DNA of 34,605 nt, from the NCBI GenBank assembly GCA_003427395.1, contig BFEA01000060.1, positions 499,232 to 533,836 on the forward strand, given 5' to 3'. The notes under the pieces were generated by a model. That model saw only the letters and a program-made list of their open reading frames with translations, was not told where the DNA came from and did not search any database. The stretch comes from Chara braunii. Taxonomy: Eukaryota; Streptophyta; Charophyceae; Charales; Characeae. A program made the translations under genes and the position numbers. Shown in pieces: positions 20,206-30,415 of the stretch (within the stretch, counting starts at the first letter, position 1; each line of letters opens with the position of its first letter).

Positions 20206-20527
20206 TTGCGAAGTAAATCTAGTCTTTAAAAAAAATAAAAAAATAAAAAAATAAAAAATATAATCAACAATAAAAAAATACAAAAGGGGGAGTAACCGGG
20301 CCCTACAGCTTTGGCGTCATTTCACCAGCCTGGTATTGCCGATGACTAACGGCTATCTCACCGTGCAACGCAGTAATGCGTGCCCCACACACTTTCTAAT
20401 CTGGTCGTATTCGACTCGAAGTCTCGCCAAGAGCGAGGTTGCCGAGGTGAGCACCCTGACGGGATTTACCTCATCAGCGCGTTTCGTTAGTCAAGGACGC
20501 ACCCAGTGCGACCTTTAAAAAGAACGG

Positions 20528-20576
20528 CAAATACCCTTGTAAGGGTGTTTGCTACGACAGCGTCACATATGTGACG
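20528..20576. promoter_or_regulatory. Two adjacent palindromes
   Basis: CAAATACCCTT-GT-AAGGGTGTTTG (20528-20551, one mismatch in 11-bp arms) is followed ten bases later by the perfect 16-bp palindrome CGTCACATATGTGACG (20561-20576). The second contains two inverted TCACAT/ATGTGA half-sites and a CACATATGTG core, of the kind bound by dimeric transcription factors. No gene start is assigned beside it. Confidence 0.45.
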
Positions 20577-20811
20577 AGCTGTTTTCGATAAGGGCGCGAT
20601 TTTCTGTGCGGCGATGCTTTGGGGGTTGATTGAGGAGGGGCCCGCCCAATAACGTGAATGCCCTCGTTTCCTGGGAAGAACAAGGATGGCCCACGACGGT
20701 TGGTAGTTGATCGCGCCTTAGCGAGCGTGAAAAATAATTGTTGCCATAACTTTTTTCTTGTTCTATGGTGAGGAATGAGAAATTTTGACGTGATCGTCGC
20801 GCGGGGGAATC

Positions 20812-20830
20812 TTTTTTTTTTTTTTTTTTT
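20812..20830. repeat. T homopolymer
   Basis: Run of 19 T following GGGGGAATC. It could be the poly(A) tail of a minus-strand retroposed sequence to its right, but the sequence to the right is not recognised. Confidence 0.4.
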
Positions 20831-21264
20831 AACTTTCAACTGAAGTCGGGCCCATGCGGGTTCTCGGAATTTTTTTTTGCAATTAGGACTTAACTTGAAA
20901 GTGGGCTAGAAATTTGAGTGCATCGTAATTGTTGCCCGCAACTGCACAATGCTTCTTGCTTGCGTTCGCTTTACCGCGTCAGGGTCTGTGTGTTGGCTTC
21001 CCCGCGCCTTAATCTTACATGTAACTATAATTCTCTTCTTGGCGAGCGCGAGTGTAACTGTAATCCCCTCCTTCTTGATATCTTCGCCGCGCCCTTGCGC
21101 GCTCATATTTCCCTCAACCTTATTGGCCTGAACGATGCATGAATGGATCGATGTGTGGAGAGTGGCTACATCCCCCACACCGCGGCCCGACCATGCAGTC
21201 GTAGGTATTTCCTTCCTTCTCCTCCTCTCCCACTCAGGCACGATCCCGGCTATTTCGCGCAGAT

Positions 21265-21370
21265 GCCTGCGCTATAAATTTGGCAAGCGCAATTAACTCG
21301 CTCTCTAATGAATTTTGAACTTAGCGTGGTGGAGCGGATCGGCTAACGAGCAGGAGCAGAACGGTGAGTA
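21265..21370 (+). promoter_or_regulatory. Candidate TATA-box promoter with first exon donor
   Basis: TATAAAT (21273-21279) lies in a GC-rich context. A plausible initiation region about 25-35 bases downstream (AACTCGCTCTC) is followed by a purine-rich leader that ends at ACG|GTGAGT, a good 5' splice site (GT at 21364). This order fits a nuclear gene with a non-coding first exon. No convincing coding exon could be assigned downstream, so the gene remains hypothetical. Confidence 0.3.
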
Positions 21371-23640
21371 GCGAGAGTTGGGTGATCTTACAGGTTGGTG
21401 CTGGGTATGTGGGGTTGACATGTGGCCGCGAAGGACTGTGTGTTGGAATAGTGTTTTTCTTCGATTCTTCTGAGTAATTTTGATGCGTGACGCAAGTGGT
21501 CCTTGTTTTTGGACCGACCACTCTCGGACTTCTCTTTTTCTTTATGAATTGATGTGTGATTCCTTTCCCCGCTCCTTACTCCCTCTGTTTGAATTGTCAA
21601 TTTGATTGTTTGACTATCTGCACTGGTCCATGAATGCTCTCTAACTAGCGAGCAGCTGGAAGTTTGATGCATGGGTGTTTGTCCTTTCTCCGTCTGGATG
21701 AGATAAGGATGAGCATGCCAGTTGACTAGATGCTTGTTTCACGCTAAAGTCAATCAGCGACATCTTCGGGACGACAAGTCGATGTACATGTGCCAGAGAC
21801 TGCAAACCACTGGCGATTCCCCCTAGCGATCGATGAAAGATCTTTTGCACCTACTTGTATGCCCGACCGAAGGAGATCATCGAGTAAACGCGTATCTGCA
21901 CGACCTGCCCCTGATTCGGCCCCTCGCCCTCTTTTTTTCCTACGGCCGAGCACCACGGATGTATGTAGTATGAATATCGAAACACCTTTCGAATCACTTA
22001 CGGCGAGTGCCTGAGGGATCGTGAGTTCCGGGAATATTTTGAGCACGCGTGTCTGTCTGCCCGATCGAGGGCAGAGCCTTTGGAATTTTCATACCCAACG
22101 AGAACCGAGCGTATTTGTGAGTGGGATATCGGTCAGACCCTGGAATGTATTCCCCACCTCCCCGAATATCCTAGCCCATACACGTGTCAGATCATCGCTG
22201 AACCCGACACTGCAATCCTGGAGACCGAATTCCCGCCCTATCACTGTATATTGCCTTTCCACAGCTTGACCGTTGCCCCTTGGCAGGCTCTCGCCCCCTA
22301 CTGGCCCCAACCCCTGTGCTCTAAGTGCCTGCAAGACCACGCCTACTAAGCGTCTGGCTTCATTCGGGAAACCAGCTCGGAAGTTGAACGACGGGAGCAG
22401 AATCTTCGGCTAAGACCGGACGCGTCTGATTCAGAGCTTTGCGGCACTCGTTGGCGACAGGTATTGAACCAACGAGATAGCCATAGCGTCCCTGCATTAC
22501 ACAAAATACTAGTCTGCCCCAGACGATGGGACCAACAAAGGCGATTGTCTCGCTCCTCGACGCCTAAGACAAAATTTCGTCCCTCGCCTACCCACTTGCA
22601 TTCATATCCTTGAAGCTTGGCACATGAGATCTCAGTTCTGACCTGGGACTCCAACCCCACTTTCCTAAAATCCTTGGCACACCCCCTTTCCACTCTCACT
22701 CCGATCCAGAAGTCGCGTTGGGCGTGAGGTTGGGCGTCACAATCTTGGCTGACAGAAATAAGTCCAGATTTTAAGGCAAACCCTACTCAGATGTGGAGAT
22801 AAAGTCGTCAGTCAAGTGGGCGCGAGGCAGGCAATTTGGGCAGACGGGCCGAGGAAGGCTAAGTGTGGAAAAGCGCTAAAGCAAGTTCTGTAGTGGTTCC
22901 TCAAAACTTCGGCAATTGGCAACCGATTGGCAGGAGTGCACAGGACAAGAGGGCGGGTGGTTACAAAATGGTTACAAGATTAGGAGCAAGAGTGGTGTTG
23001 GGGTGATCCACCCTCCCACTTTCTCCCTCATACACATAATAGGGAGGAGAGTCGGTGAGCCAGTGTGAAGAGTGTTCGAGGAAAACGGAGAGAGTGTCTT
23101 GGCTTTAGTAGGATTTGTTTCTTTATCCTCTCTGAGTTCCTTTTTTGGTTTTTTGGGGTTTTGGCCTTGGCGCAGCCTTTCTTGGGGATAAACCAGGACA
23201 CTCGGCTGGACCGCGTCGCAGTAGATTAATAAAGGGGAGGAGGTTGGAGAGTGTCACTTGCTACAGGAACCGAAGGGTTCAACCGGTCGCAGAAGACCGG
23301 TGTTAGGCCAACTTTAGGCATGTGTAATTAGTGTAGGTTGCTGTAGGTATAGAGGGTGGGATATAAGAAGGGAGGTCAGAAGAGAACTAGCGCTAATTCG
23401 GTTGGCAATTAAGAAGTATGATTGTAAAATCGAAACATAGGTGAGTAGAAGTGGCAAATTTGATGAAGTGGTTGGTTAATGAATTGGTCCATGGTTTCGC
23501 CAGGGCCGTAAGCTAAGCTGAATAAGTTTTTCTGTGGTACTCAAGCTAAATCGGTTGATGCTGCCTGGTTGAAATGTGAGGTCCCCGGCCTTTCTCAAAT
23601 ATTCACTTTGCAATTGAATCCAATGATTTCTTAAATAAAA
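21371..23640. other. Unassigned region, possible introns or exons
   Basis: No recognised gene. The open frame at plus 22080-22349 (about 89 codons, Cys-, Pro- and Glu-containing) is the most protein-like piece but has no motif I know. A hairpin CTCGTTGG / CCAACGAG (22447-22476) encloses GGTTCAATACC on the minus strand, which matches a polymerase III B box but has no A box beside it. A pyrimidine-rich tract near 23010-23170 and an AATAAA near 23230 are noted without interpretation. Confidence 0.35.
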
Positions 23641-23652
23641 ATTAAAAAAATT

Positions 23653-24016
23653 CCCTTGCCCCGTGGCTTCCCATGTTGCTCACAAATGGGCACACCAATA
23701 ATTCATTTGGTACTTTGGCAAATTTGTGTGATCGACCCGCTACCAAGGCATGCTCACACTGGGACATGTAAGGGGGCCGGATTTGGGATTATAGGTCCCA
23801 GTGTGAGAATGCCTTGGTAGCGGGCGGATCACACAGATTTGCCAAAGTACCAAATGTACGATTGGTGTGCCCATTTGTCAGCGGGCATACTCACATTAGG
23901 ACCTATAATCCCAAACTCCCCCCCAAAAAATGGGAGCGGGCTGATCACACAGATTTGCCAAAGTACCAAATGTACGATTGTCAGCGGCCTGGGAACTTGA
24001 AGCCACGGGGCAAGGG
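23653..24016. mobile_element. Foldback element with nested inverted repeats
   Basis: Outer perfect 18-bp inverted repeats CCCTTGCCCCGTGGCTTC (23653-23670) and its complement (23999-24016) enclose a second, 84-bp inverted repeat. Its arms at 23682-23765 and 23795-23879 differ at only a few positions and have a loop of about 29 bases. On the right side an extra related block (about 23884-23990) is inserted between the inner and outer arms. There is no open frame for a transposase. This is the structure of a non-autonomous foldback/MITE element that has been invaded or partly duplicated. Confidence 0.75.
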
Positions 24017-24604
24017 CTTTTGCGGTCACCGCAAATGCCTTTTTTCGCATTGTTTTAAAAAATTGGCAAAAATTCATTCACAGAAGTTTTTGCACAGTTT
24101 GTGGATGACATCATGTGACCAACCAAGTATAAAATTCCCATTTCTATAGACGGCAACGACCTTGTCTCATCTGAAGGCATACTCACATGGGGACCTATAT
24201 TCCCAAAATCCTAAAAAAAAGGGAAAAAGGTCGGTCACACGGATCTACCAAATTCGCAAGTATCCTATTCCTGTGCCCATTTGTCAGCGGCTTGGGAAGA
24301 CCGCAAATGCCATTTTTTTTGTATTTTCTCTTAAGAATTATGATTTTTTATGCAAAGCCGAGAACCGGGTTCGACGTCCCTCACAAAAGAGAAAGGTGAG
24401 ACCTCTGAACGAGGCACAATCGGCCCAAGTCAGAGGGTCCACCTAGTGTGATGTACCCTATACCCCATCTCCCCCATAAACACTGCTTTAACCCGTTGTT
24501 TATACCACTTTCAATTTTCATCTGCTAGTTCAAAGGTAACACAAAACTTTCAAGCCTACAACAAACCTACAACACCACAAAGTTATAAACCTACAAAACT
24601 ACCC

Positions 24605-24720
24605 ACACTGCCTGTACTGCCTGTACTTCCTGTACTTCCTGTACTGCCTGTACTAAGGAAAGAAAGAAAGAAAATCCAAAAATCGAATCGTAGCGATGCA
24701 GTCAAAGAAAGAAAGATGAA
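24605..24720. repeat. Short tandem (CCTGTACTG)n and (GAAA)n repeats
   Basis: Decamer-like CCTGTACTKC units repeat about five times near 24609-24655, then AAGAAAGAAAG simple repeats follow near 24658-24672 and again near 24705-24716. Confidence 0.7.
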
Positions 24721-24864
24721 AATATCAGCTCTGGCGGTTGTTGTTGTCGTTCCTGGAATCAAAGTAGGTCAAGAAATCCTTCCCAATGTTGTAGAAGCTT
24801 TTGCAAAGGTTTCGACGCATATCCCTTTGTTCTGCACTTTCATGGACCATTCTGTGGCGACCAT

Positions 24865-25212
24865 CTATTTGATGGAGAATTTTACTTCTGCACGAATCAT
24901 AGGCGGAGTCAGTCTTTTTCCCCTCCTAACTGCAGAGTTCCACAATGTCCACAAAGTCCGAAGGATAGGTCCTCTTAGGATTTCCTCAGGGTATCTCAGG
25001 GGACCATTCTTATTTTGTCTTCTAGCCATAGCCCCAAGCAACACATACTCATTTCCCCATCTAGTATTATGATGAGGGATCGGTGTTGTTCCCAATCTCT
25101 ACCAATCCCATAGTTGTCTAGAGAGTTCACAATGTAAACACATGTGTTGCAGATCCTCTATCCTCATTCCAGAGCATAGGAGGCAGAGTGGAGTGGCCTT
25201 AACTGTTCGTCT
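24865..25212 (-). pseudogene. LINE ORF2 C-terminal zinc finger remnant
   Basis: On the minus strand, from about 25212, the frame reads ATPLCLLCSGMRIEDLQHMC and on to LHC, a CX2C...HX4C zinc-binding arrangement of the zf-RVT type. An in-frame TAG follows after the Trp-rich SRQLWDW, and an open stretch then runs to 24865 with a WTLWNSAVRRGKR-like ending typical of the extreme C-terminus of plant LINE ORF2. Its finger sequence differs from the two other LINEs in this window, so it is a third, different element. It lies inside the possible TIR element. Confidence 0.55.
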
Positions 25213-25340
25213 TGCACACTATTGCGTTGTGGGAACGGCAAGTTCGTTCACAAAAGTTCTTGCACTATTTGTGGATGGCGTTGTGTGACCAGCCGAGTAC
25301 CAAATCCCCATTTCTCCATATGGACGCTACCTTGTCCCAT

Positions 25341-25526
25341 CTGGAAAGGTACGACAGTGTGACGTAAACCATGCCCAAAACCTCAAATCGGCCCTTTGCG
25401 GATTTGGGCTCGCAGTGTGAGTATGCCCTGAAAAGGTATAGCAGTGTGACGTGAAACATGGCCAAAGCCTCAAATCGGCCCTTCCGAAATCCACATATGT
25501 GGGGTTGCAGTGTGAGTATATGCCTT
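25341..25526. repeat. Two-copy tandem repeat with TIR-like ends
   Basis: A block of about 90 bp with GGTAYRRCAGTGTGACGT, then CCTCAAATCGGCCC, and ending GCAGTGTGAGTAT-GCC repeats twice (about 25341-25429 and 25430-25526). A segment of about 105 bp before it (25241-25346) is a diverged direct copy of 24068-24172 (landmarks TTTGTGGATG and TGTGACCA). Confidence 0.7.
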
Positions 25527-25594
25527 TACACTCGTTTCTTTTGGATGGAACCAAGTCGTTTTTCGGGAGTTCACCATTTTATCAGGGGTTGTCA

Positions 25595-25613
25595 TTTTTT
25601 TTTTTTTTTTCCT

Positions 25614-25668
<55 letters not shown>
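25595..25668 (-). repeat. Long poly(A) tail of the LINE (as T run)
   Basis: T tracts of 16 and 53 bases separated by CCTCC. Their position 3' of the minus-strand LINE makes them its likely poly(A) tail, with about 560 bases (25669-26229) as a 3' untranslated region. The length may be inaccurate because of sequencing or assembly slippage. Confidence 0.7.
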
Positions 25669-25673
<5 letters not shown>

Positions 25674-25726
25674 GGGGGTGTGGAGGGGTAGCTTGTAGAT
25701 ATATTGCAAAAATAAAAGGGACAAGG

Positions 25727-26229
25727 CCGGGGACCTCACAAATCAACCCGGTGTTATCCTTGCAGTCTCAATGAGTTTCGCTTACGAGCAACGCTCGATT
25801 AACAACATACCGTTCCTGTTAAGAAGACAGTGCTGCGGAAAACCGGGTCTAACGTCCCAATCTAATCAACCACTTTCCAAAATTAAGCTTGAAGCACAAA
25901 GTAAAAATGAGCTATCTGAATCTAGCTCATAGACACTATGATCATCTGTTGTACTGGAAACCAGGATACACTTTAAATTTCAGTCCAACATAACTTGAAG
26001 CTCGAATACAGAGTGATCGAATATATGTAATCCTGACTATTGTCTATCCTCGCTATCTAACGCCCTGGCAAACCTCACGGCGGTTTCAACCAGAGGGCTA
26101 CGATAGCTTAGGTAAATTATAGAACTTTCCAAGAAAGTTAATTTTGAAGCAAAAAGTAAAAGGAGACTTAGACTAAAGAAAGAAAGGACTAATCTTTTGT
26201 TCATCAGCTCAGTCATGAGTATCGTTTAA
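25727..26229 (-). other. Probable LINE 3' untranslated region
   Basis: Lies between the last recognisable ORF2 codons and the poly(A) tail, with no open frame on the minus strand of interest and no other repeat boundary visible. Assigned by position only. Confidence 0.4.
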
Positions 26230-28215
26230 CTAGGTGCATAAGGAAAACCGACCCTCTGTATTAAGCGTAGCTAATCCTTTGTTGCAGGCCCAGGTTTTGG
26301 AGAACCAAATAATATTTTTTCTTTGGCAGTCCGCATGAATGATTGTTTTGAGGCTCTGTTTGATCTGTCGGCGTTGTTGTCTTGTCGATGTATCCTCACC
26401 TCTGAAAACCCGTGCATTCCTTGTTGCCCATATAACCTCCATTAGTACTCCTCTGCAGCAAAGTGCTACATAACCCCAACCCAACGAGTAAGTCCTACCT
26501 GCTGGAAGAATTTATGCCAGCATCCAGGAGTCTGTCCATTCCAGGGCTCCTTACGTCATGGATACCCAGTGGTGTTTCCACCACATCAACAATGCGTCCA
26601 CAAGTGGGCAATAGAGCCATAGGTGGAGCATATTTTCCCAATTCCAATTACATATCAAACAACGGGTATCTATTTCGAGCCCTCTTGAAGATAGTCACAT
26701 TGCTGTCACCGTTACCATCAGGGATTGCAACCACATCATGCTGAACTGCTTTTGGACTGGGTACTTGATGAGAACTCTCCACAGGTTACTCAAGCTTTGT
26801 TGTGTCACCTCCGTTAGTTGGTGAAATTCAGCTCTTCTTGTAGCCAGTTCCAACGGGGTATTTTGGAGCTGGTTTTATAAAACCTATAGTACTCCTAGTT
26901 TCAGTCGGTACTAAATTAGTGGTTAGACTTTTCCCCGTAGCTCCGGCCCTTCCCAGACCTGTAGCAGTGGTTCCACCCCGAATCTGCTTGCTAAGCCTAG
27001 CAATACGGCAGGTGGCCGCCTTCTATTATGTTTACTCTCAAGCACTCATACCTCCAACATACCTCTTGTAGTATCCAGCCAATAGTTGTCCTCTTCCAAG
27101 GCCAAGTTACTTGTTGGTCTGGTTTTATTGGTCAGTTTTCACCTCTGCACTCTTGATCCTGCGGCTAAGTACGGTCCCAAAACCTTGAAAACTTGGTTTT
27201 GCTGCTTATCCATTGTAAGCCAGGTGCCTAATGCGTGTTCAACCTCAGGTTGTAAAAGGTTCAACCATGTTGTCGGTGTGACTTCTTTCAAAACTGTGTA
27301 GTGCGCTTGAACTCGATGCAGTCTCGGAAGGCGCATTCTGAGTTGGGTAAGATCTAAAAATGTCGATTTTTCCGGGTCTCATATATCTTTGATTTATACC
27401 ACGCCTTTCTTGATACAACTCAATCCAAAGTTATCTGCCGTCTCCGTTGCAGAGAACGAGGCTCCATCTTGTTATCGAATAAAATTATTTAAAAAAAGAA
27501 CTTGGTTAAGGACTTCAAGTTTAGTCGTTGGCTATAGGCATTTGGGAGGACGTAGCTTGTTCCAGGCTCCAAGTATGTTTTCCTATGTTCTAGATTGAGG
27601 CCTTCAACTGCAAAAGAAAGGGATGGTCAGGCGGATCCATACCTTGGAATGATCTTGCAAGTCCCACTCGCTCTCCGGTACATATTCCGCCATCTCCTTC
27701 CAAATCTGGTCATCCAAATCCGTCATGGCCCTGACCGGCCATTTAGCCAGGAGGGCAGTGTTCTGTTGCCGGGGGTCTAGAATCCCTAGGCCTCCCTTCT
27801 TTCTTGGAGTGGTCACCACCTCCCATGCCACCTTTAATAGGAAACCTTGGTCTGTTGTCGCGTCTGACTTCCACAAGTATCTGGTTGTTGTCTTCTTTAT
27901 TTCCTATATNATGTGTCCCCNAGCAGATGGATAGATAGTGGGAACCAAAGCAAGGAGAACCCTGNTGTAGAGATCACCNGAGCTCTACCAAAAAGTGACA
28001 GCTTTGTCCGCCGTTCCCAACCTACAATTCATGATTGTACTTTATCTGCTAGCAAGTTGTCCCACACTTTATCACAATTANATAAAGATACTTGTAACCC
28101 CAATAATCTATCTGAGTAGCNGGTACCCGCCGCAATCCCCAATCCACACAAATCTCAANCAAAGGGGGAGGAAATATAGCGATTTATCCCAGTTAATTGA
28201 GGNTTCTGACAAAAC

Positions 28216-29583
28216 TCAATAATCCTCTAAGACTTTACGCAGCTTCGTTAACGACCTTGGGGAATNGTCACAGACCACCGTTAGATCATCCGCTATTGCC
28301 CCTCCTTTCCAGTGAAAGGTGGAGGAGAGGCGCAACCCCTCTATTTGGGGATTGTGTCTAATATTGGTCAGTAACACTTCCAGTTGTAGGACAAAGGTCA
28401 ATGGTGCCAAGGGGCACCCTTGACGTAATGATCGAAATAAGGGAAAGGTCGTTGATTGGAGTCCATTTACAAGCACCGTCGCTGTTGCCCTTGAATACAT
28501 CGCTTTAACCCATATNATGAAACGGTCCCCAAACCCTAGTCGTATAAGGGAGGTGTTTACGAAAGTCCACCCCACTGACACCTTGTCATAGGCTGTTTCC
28601 ATATCGAGCATTAGAATGGTCACCTCCTTCTTTTCCTTCGCAATTACTTTTAGGGTTTGTACGGTAGAGATAATATTGTCAAAAATGGACCGACCCTTAA
28701 CGAAGGCTCCCTGTTCTCTCCCGACCACTTCTGGGAGGACATCAGCAAGCCTAAGGGCCAACACTTTTGCCAAAAGTTTGTAGGAAACGTTTAGGACCGA
28801 TATAGGTCTCCAATTGCGTATTTCCTGCTTGTCCTTTTTTTTCTACAATAGTGAAATCATTCCGTTGACCATCCCTTTTGGGAGTGTACCCNTGTAGAGA
28901 GCTTCATTAAAAATATCACAAAAGAACTTTGCAAAAGAATCTCACGAGGAGAGGAAAAACTTTATGGGTAGTCCGTCTGGCCCCGGACATTTGTCTTTGG
29001 TCATACGATGTGTCGCCCGAGTAACCTCATTCATTGTGATAGGATCTTCTAGGGTNTGGCCCAACGAGTGGGAGATCAGTCTCAACGGGTAATCCCAATA
29101 GGAGTGAGTATCTGCCAAGTTGGTGTCAAAGGAGTCAAAAGGTTTTCTAGTAGCTACTATATCTCTTAAATATTCCATCGTGTATACACACAAGTCTATT
29201 GTGTTAGTGACATTCAAGGCAAAAGGGTGGCTGAGTTCGCTCATCACTGGTCTCGATCTACTCAAGATCAGGGACCTAAAGGTATCCTTTGTCATTCTGT
29301 CCAGACCCACGATTCCCTTAACCTTTAACCATTCCTGNCACANTGTGTGTTTTTGAATTTCTAAAGCTTCCAGTTTTTTTAAGGCTTTAGCTCTCTTCTC
29401 GGACCAATAGTATTGAAGAAATGGGTCCTCTCCAACATAGTAGACTTCCGCCTGTACAATCTCCTCCTGCAATTGTTTNTCTTTCCAATTGCGAGAAGCG
29501 GCTTTCATTCGTGAGAATTCAGTCATTGTTGACTGTNGGATCCCTAGTCCAACATCCACCCATTTTTCAGGGTCCTCAAACAA
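28216..29583 (-). other. Reverse transcriptase domain of the LINE
   Basis: Two open blocks (29583-28942 and 28773-28216) joined by a short stretch with a TGA at 28942 and a frame change near 28845 in a poly-Lys run. Fingers motif PGPDG, a LNVSYKLLAKVL region, the palm aspartate in LDMETAYD, RQGCPLAP and the catalytic AxADD are all visible. The usual aromatic or Phe before ADD is Ile-Ala here (AIADD). Confidence 0.85.
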
Positions 29584-29639
29584 ANCTTTTGCTAATTGTC
29601 AATCCTTCATCTGCTTATCGACCCACTGCGGTATCCCTG

Positions 29640-30415
29640 GATCTTTCAAAATGCATACATTCAGTCTGAATGGTGGTCTATGCTTGTCCACTATATATTT
29701 TGCNATAACATGCATTACCACTNGGAAGTGATCAGACATTGAATCTATTGGGACCTCCACCGAAGTACAACAGTTTCATGAGTCTCCTCTTGCCAAGATA
29801 AAATCAACTCGTCTTTTCGGGCGGGCGGCATTTGGAGAGGGTCGAGAGCCCTGCCACATGAAACCGTGTACCTCAGGGTTTAGTATTATGAAAACGTCAG
29901 CCAGGTNTTGNGATTCCATAAAGNAATTCAAAAGTAAAGCATCCCCCCTTATTGAAAAAATATTTGGAGAGTCAAGATGCGGGTTCATTATGCAGTTTCA
30001 GTCACCNAACAATAATAAATTATCAGTATCCGAAATAATTTTAGAAAGGTCTGTAAAAAAATNATCCTCTTGGTATAGTCTACCGGGGCATAGATAGATA
30101 CAATANGTCCATTCTTCATCAGCCACANCTAACTTGAGTCATGCCCAGCGGCCCTCCGCANCGGCATAAGTGTCTATTACATCTACTTCCAGATTTTTGT
30201 CAATCAGAACTGCAACCCCTCCCTTAGTTTCATCTGCGGGAGCCCAAACTTGAGGTCCTCCCCACCAGTTTGAGATTTATGCCATTTTATCCGGACTTAT
30301 TTTGGTTTGCTGTAGACAGATAATGTAGATGTGGTTTGTGTGGACCCATGTCGTCCTGATCGCCAAGTCCACGAAAGTTCGAANTAGCAAGGTTTATTTT
30401 ATTCNGTAGGACCAT
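29640..30415 (-). other. AP-like endonuclease domain of the LINE
   Basis: Domain of ORF2 that nicks the target DNA to prime reverse transcription. Seen are LQQTK (equivalent of the LQETK motif that holds a metal-binding acid, here Gln instead of Glu), GGVAVL, GD-N-C (Trp replaced by TGA at 29998-30000) and the terminal SDH. The Glu-to-Gln change and three stops within the domain rule out activity. Confidence 0.75.

Larger units (their letters stand above)
24176..25427. mobile_element. Candidate TIR element, 1.25 kb, with LINE fragment inside
   Basis: GGCATACTCACA (24176-24187) and its exact complement TGTGAGTATGCC (25416-25427) form 12-bp terminal inverted repeats flanked on both sides by CTGAA (24171-24175 and 25428-25432), a possible 5-bp target-site duplication. 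The same terminal motif occurs at 23884, 23751-23765 and 25509-25522, so related ends are clustered and the pairing of these two ends is not unique. No transposase was recognised. A decayed LINE zinc finger on the minus strand lies inside. Confidence 0.45.
26230..30415 (-). pseudogene. LINE ORF2: endonuclease, reverse transcriptase, zinc finger
   Basis: ORF2 of the LINE makes the protein for target-primed reverse transcription. From the ATG at 30413-30415 it begins with the endonuclease entry KINLA-SNFRGLGD. Then come LQQTKIS, GGVAVLI and GD-stop-NC, ending with the catalytic SDH (29728-29736). The reverse transcriptase follows, with KCPGPDGLPIKFF (near 28970), QGAFVKGRSIFDN, LDMETAYDKVS, LRQGCPLAP and AIADDL (ADD at about 28282-28290). 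Past the RT, a WERRTKLSLFGRAL-like thumb stretch, KKGGLGILDPRQQN (about 27790) and a zinc finger region with RCLIC ... HLWLYC (26600-26660) lead to VIWATRNARVF. Stops occur at 30277, 30139, 29998, 29776, 28942 and 28216. At least two frame changes occur, near 28100 and 26660. Confidence 0.85.

Noticed and set aside
25451-25774. Frames with long Phe or Lys runs (also near 18558-18773 and 20552-20839)
   Set aside because: They are translations of poly(T)/poly(A) tails.
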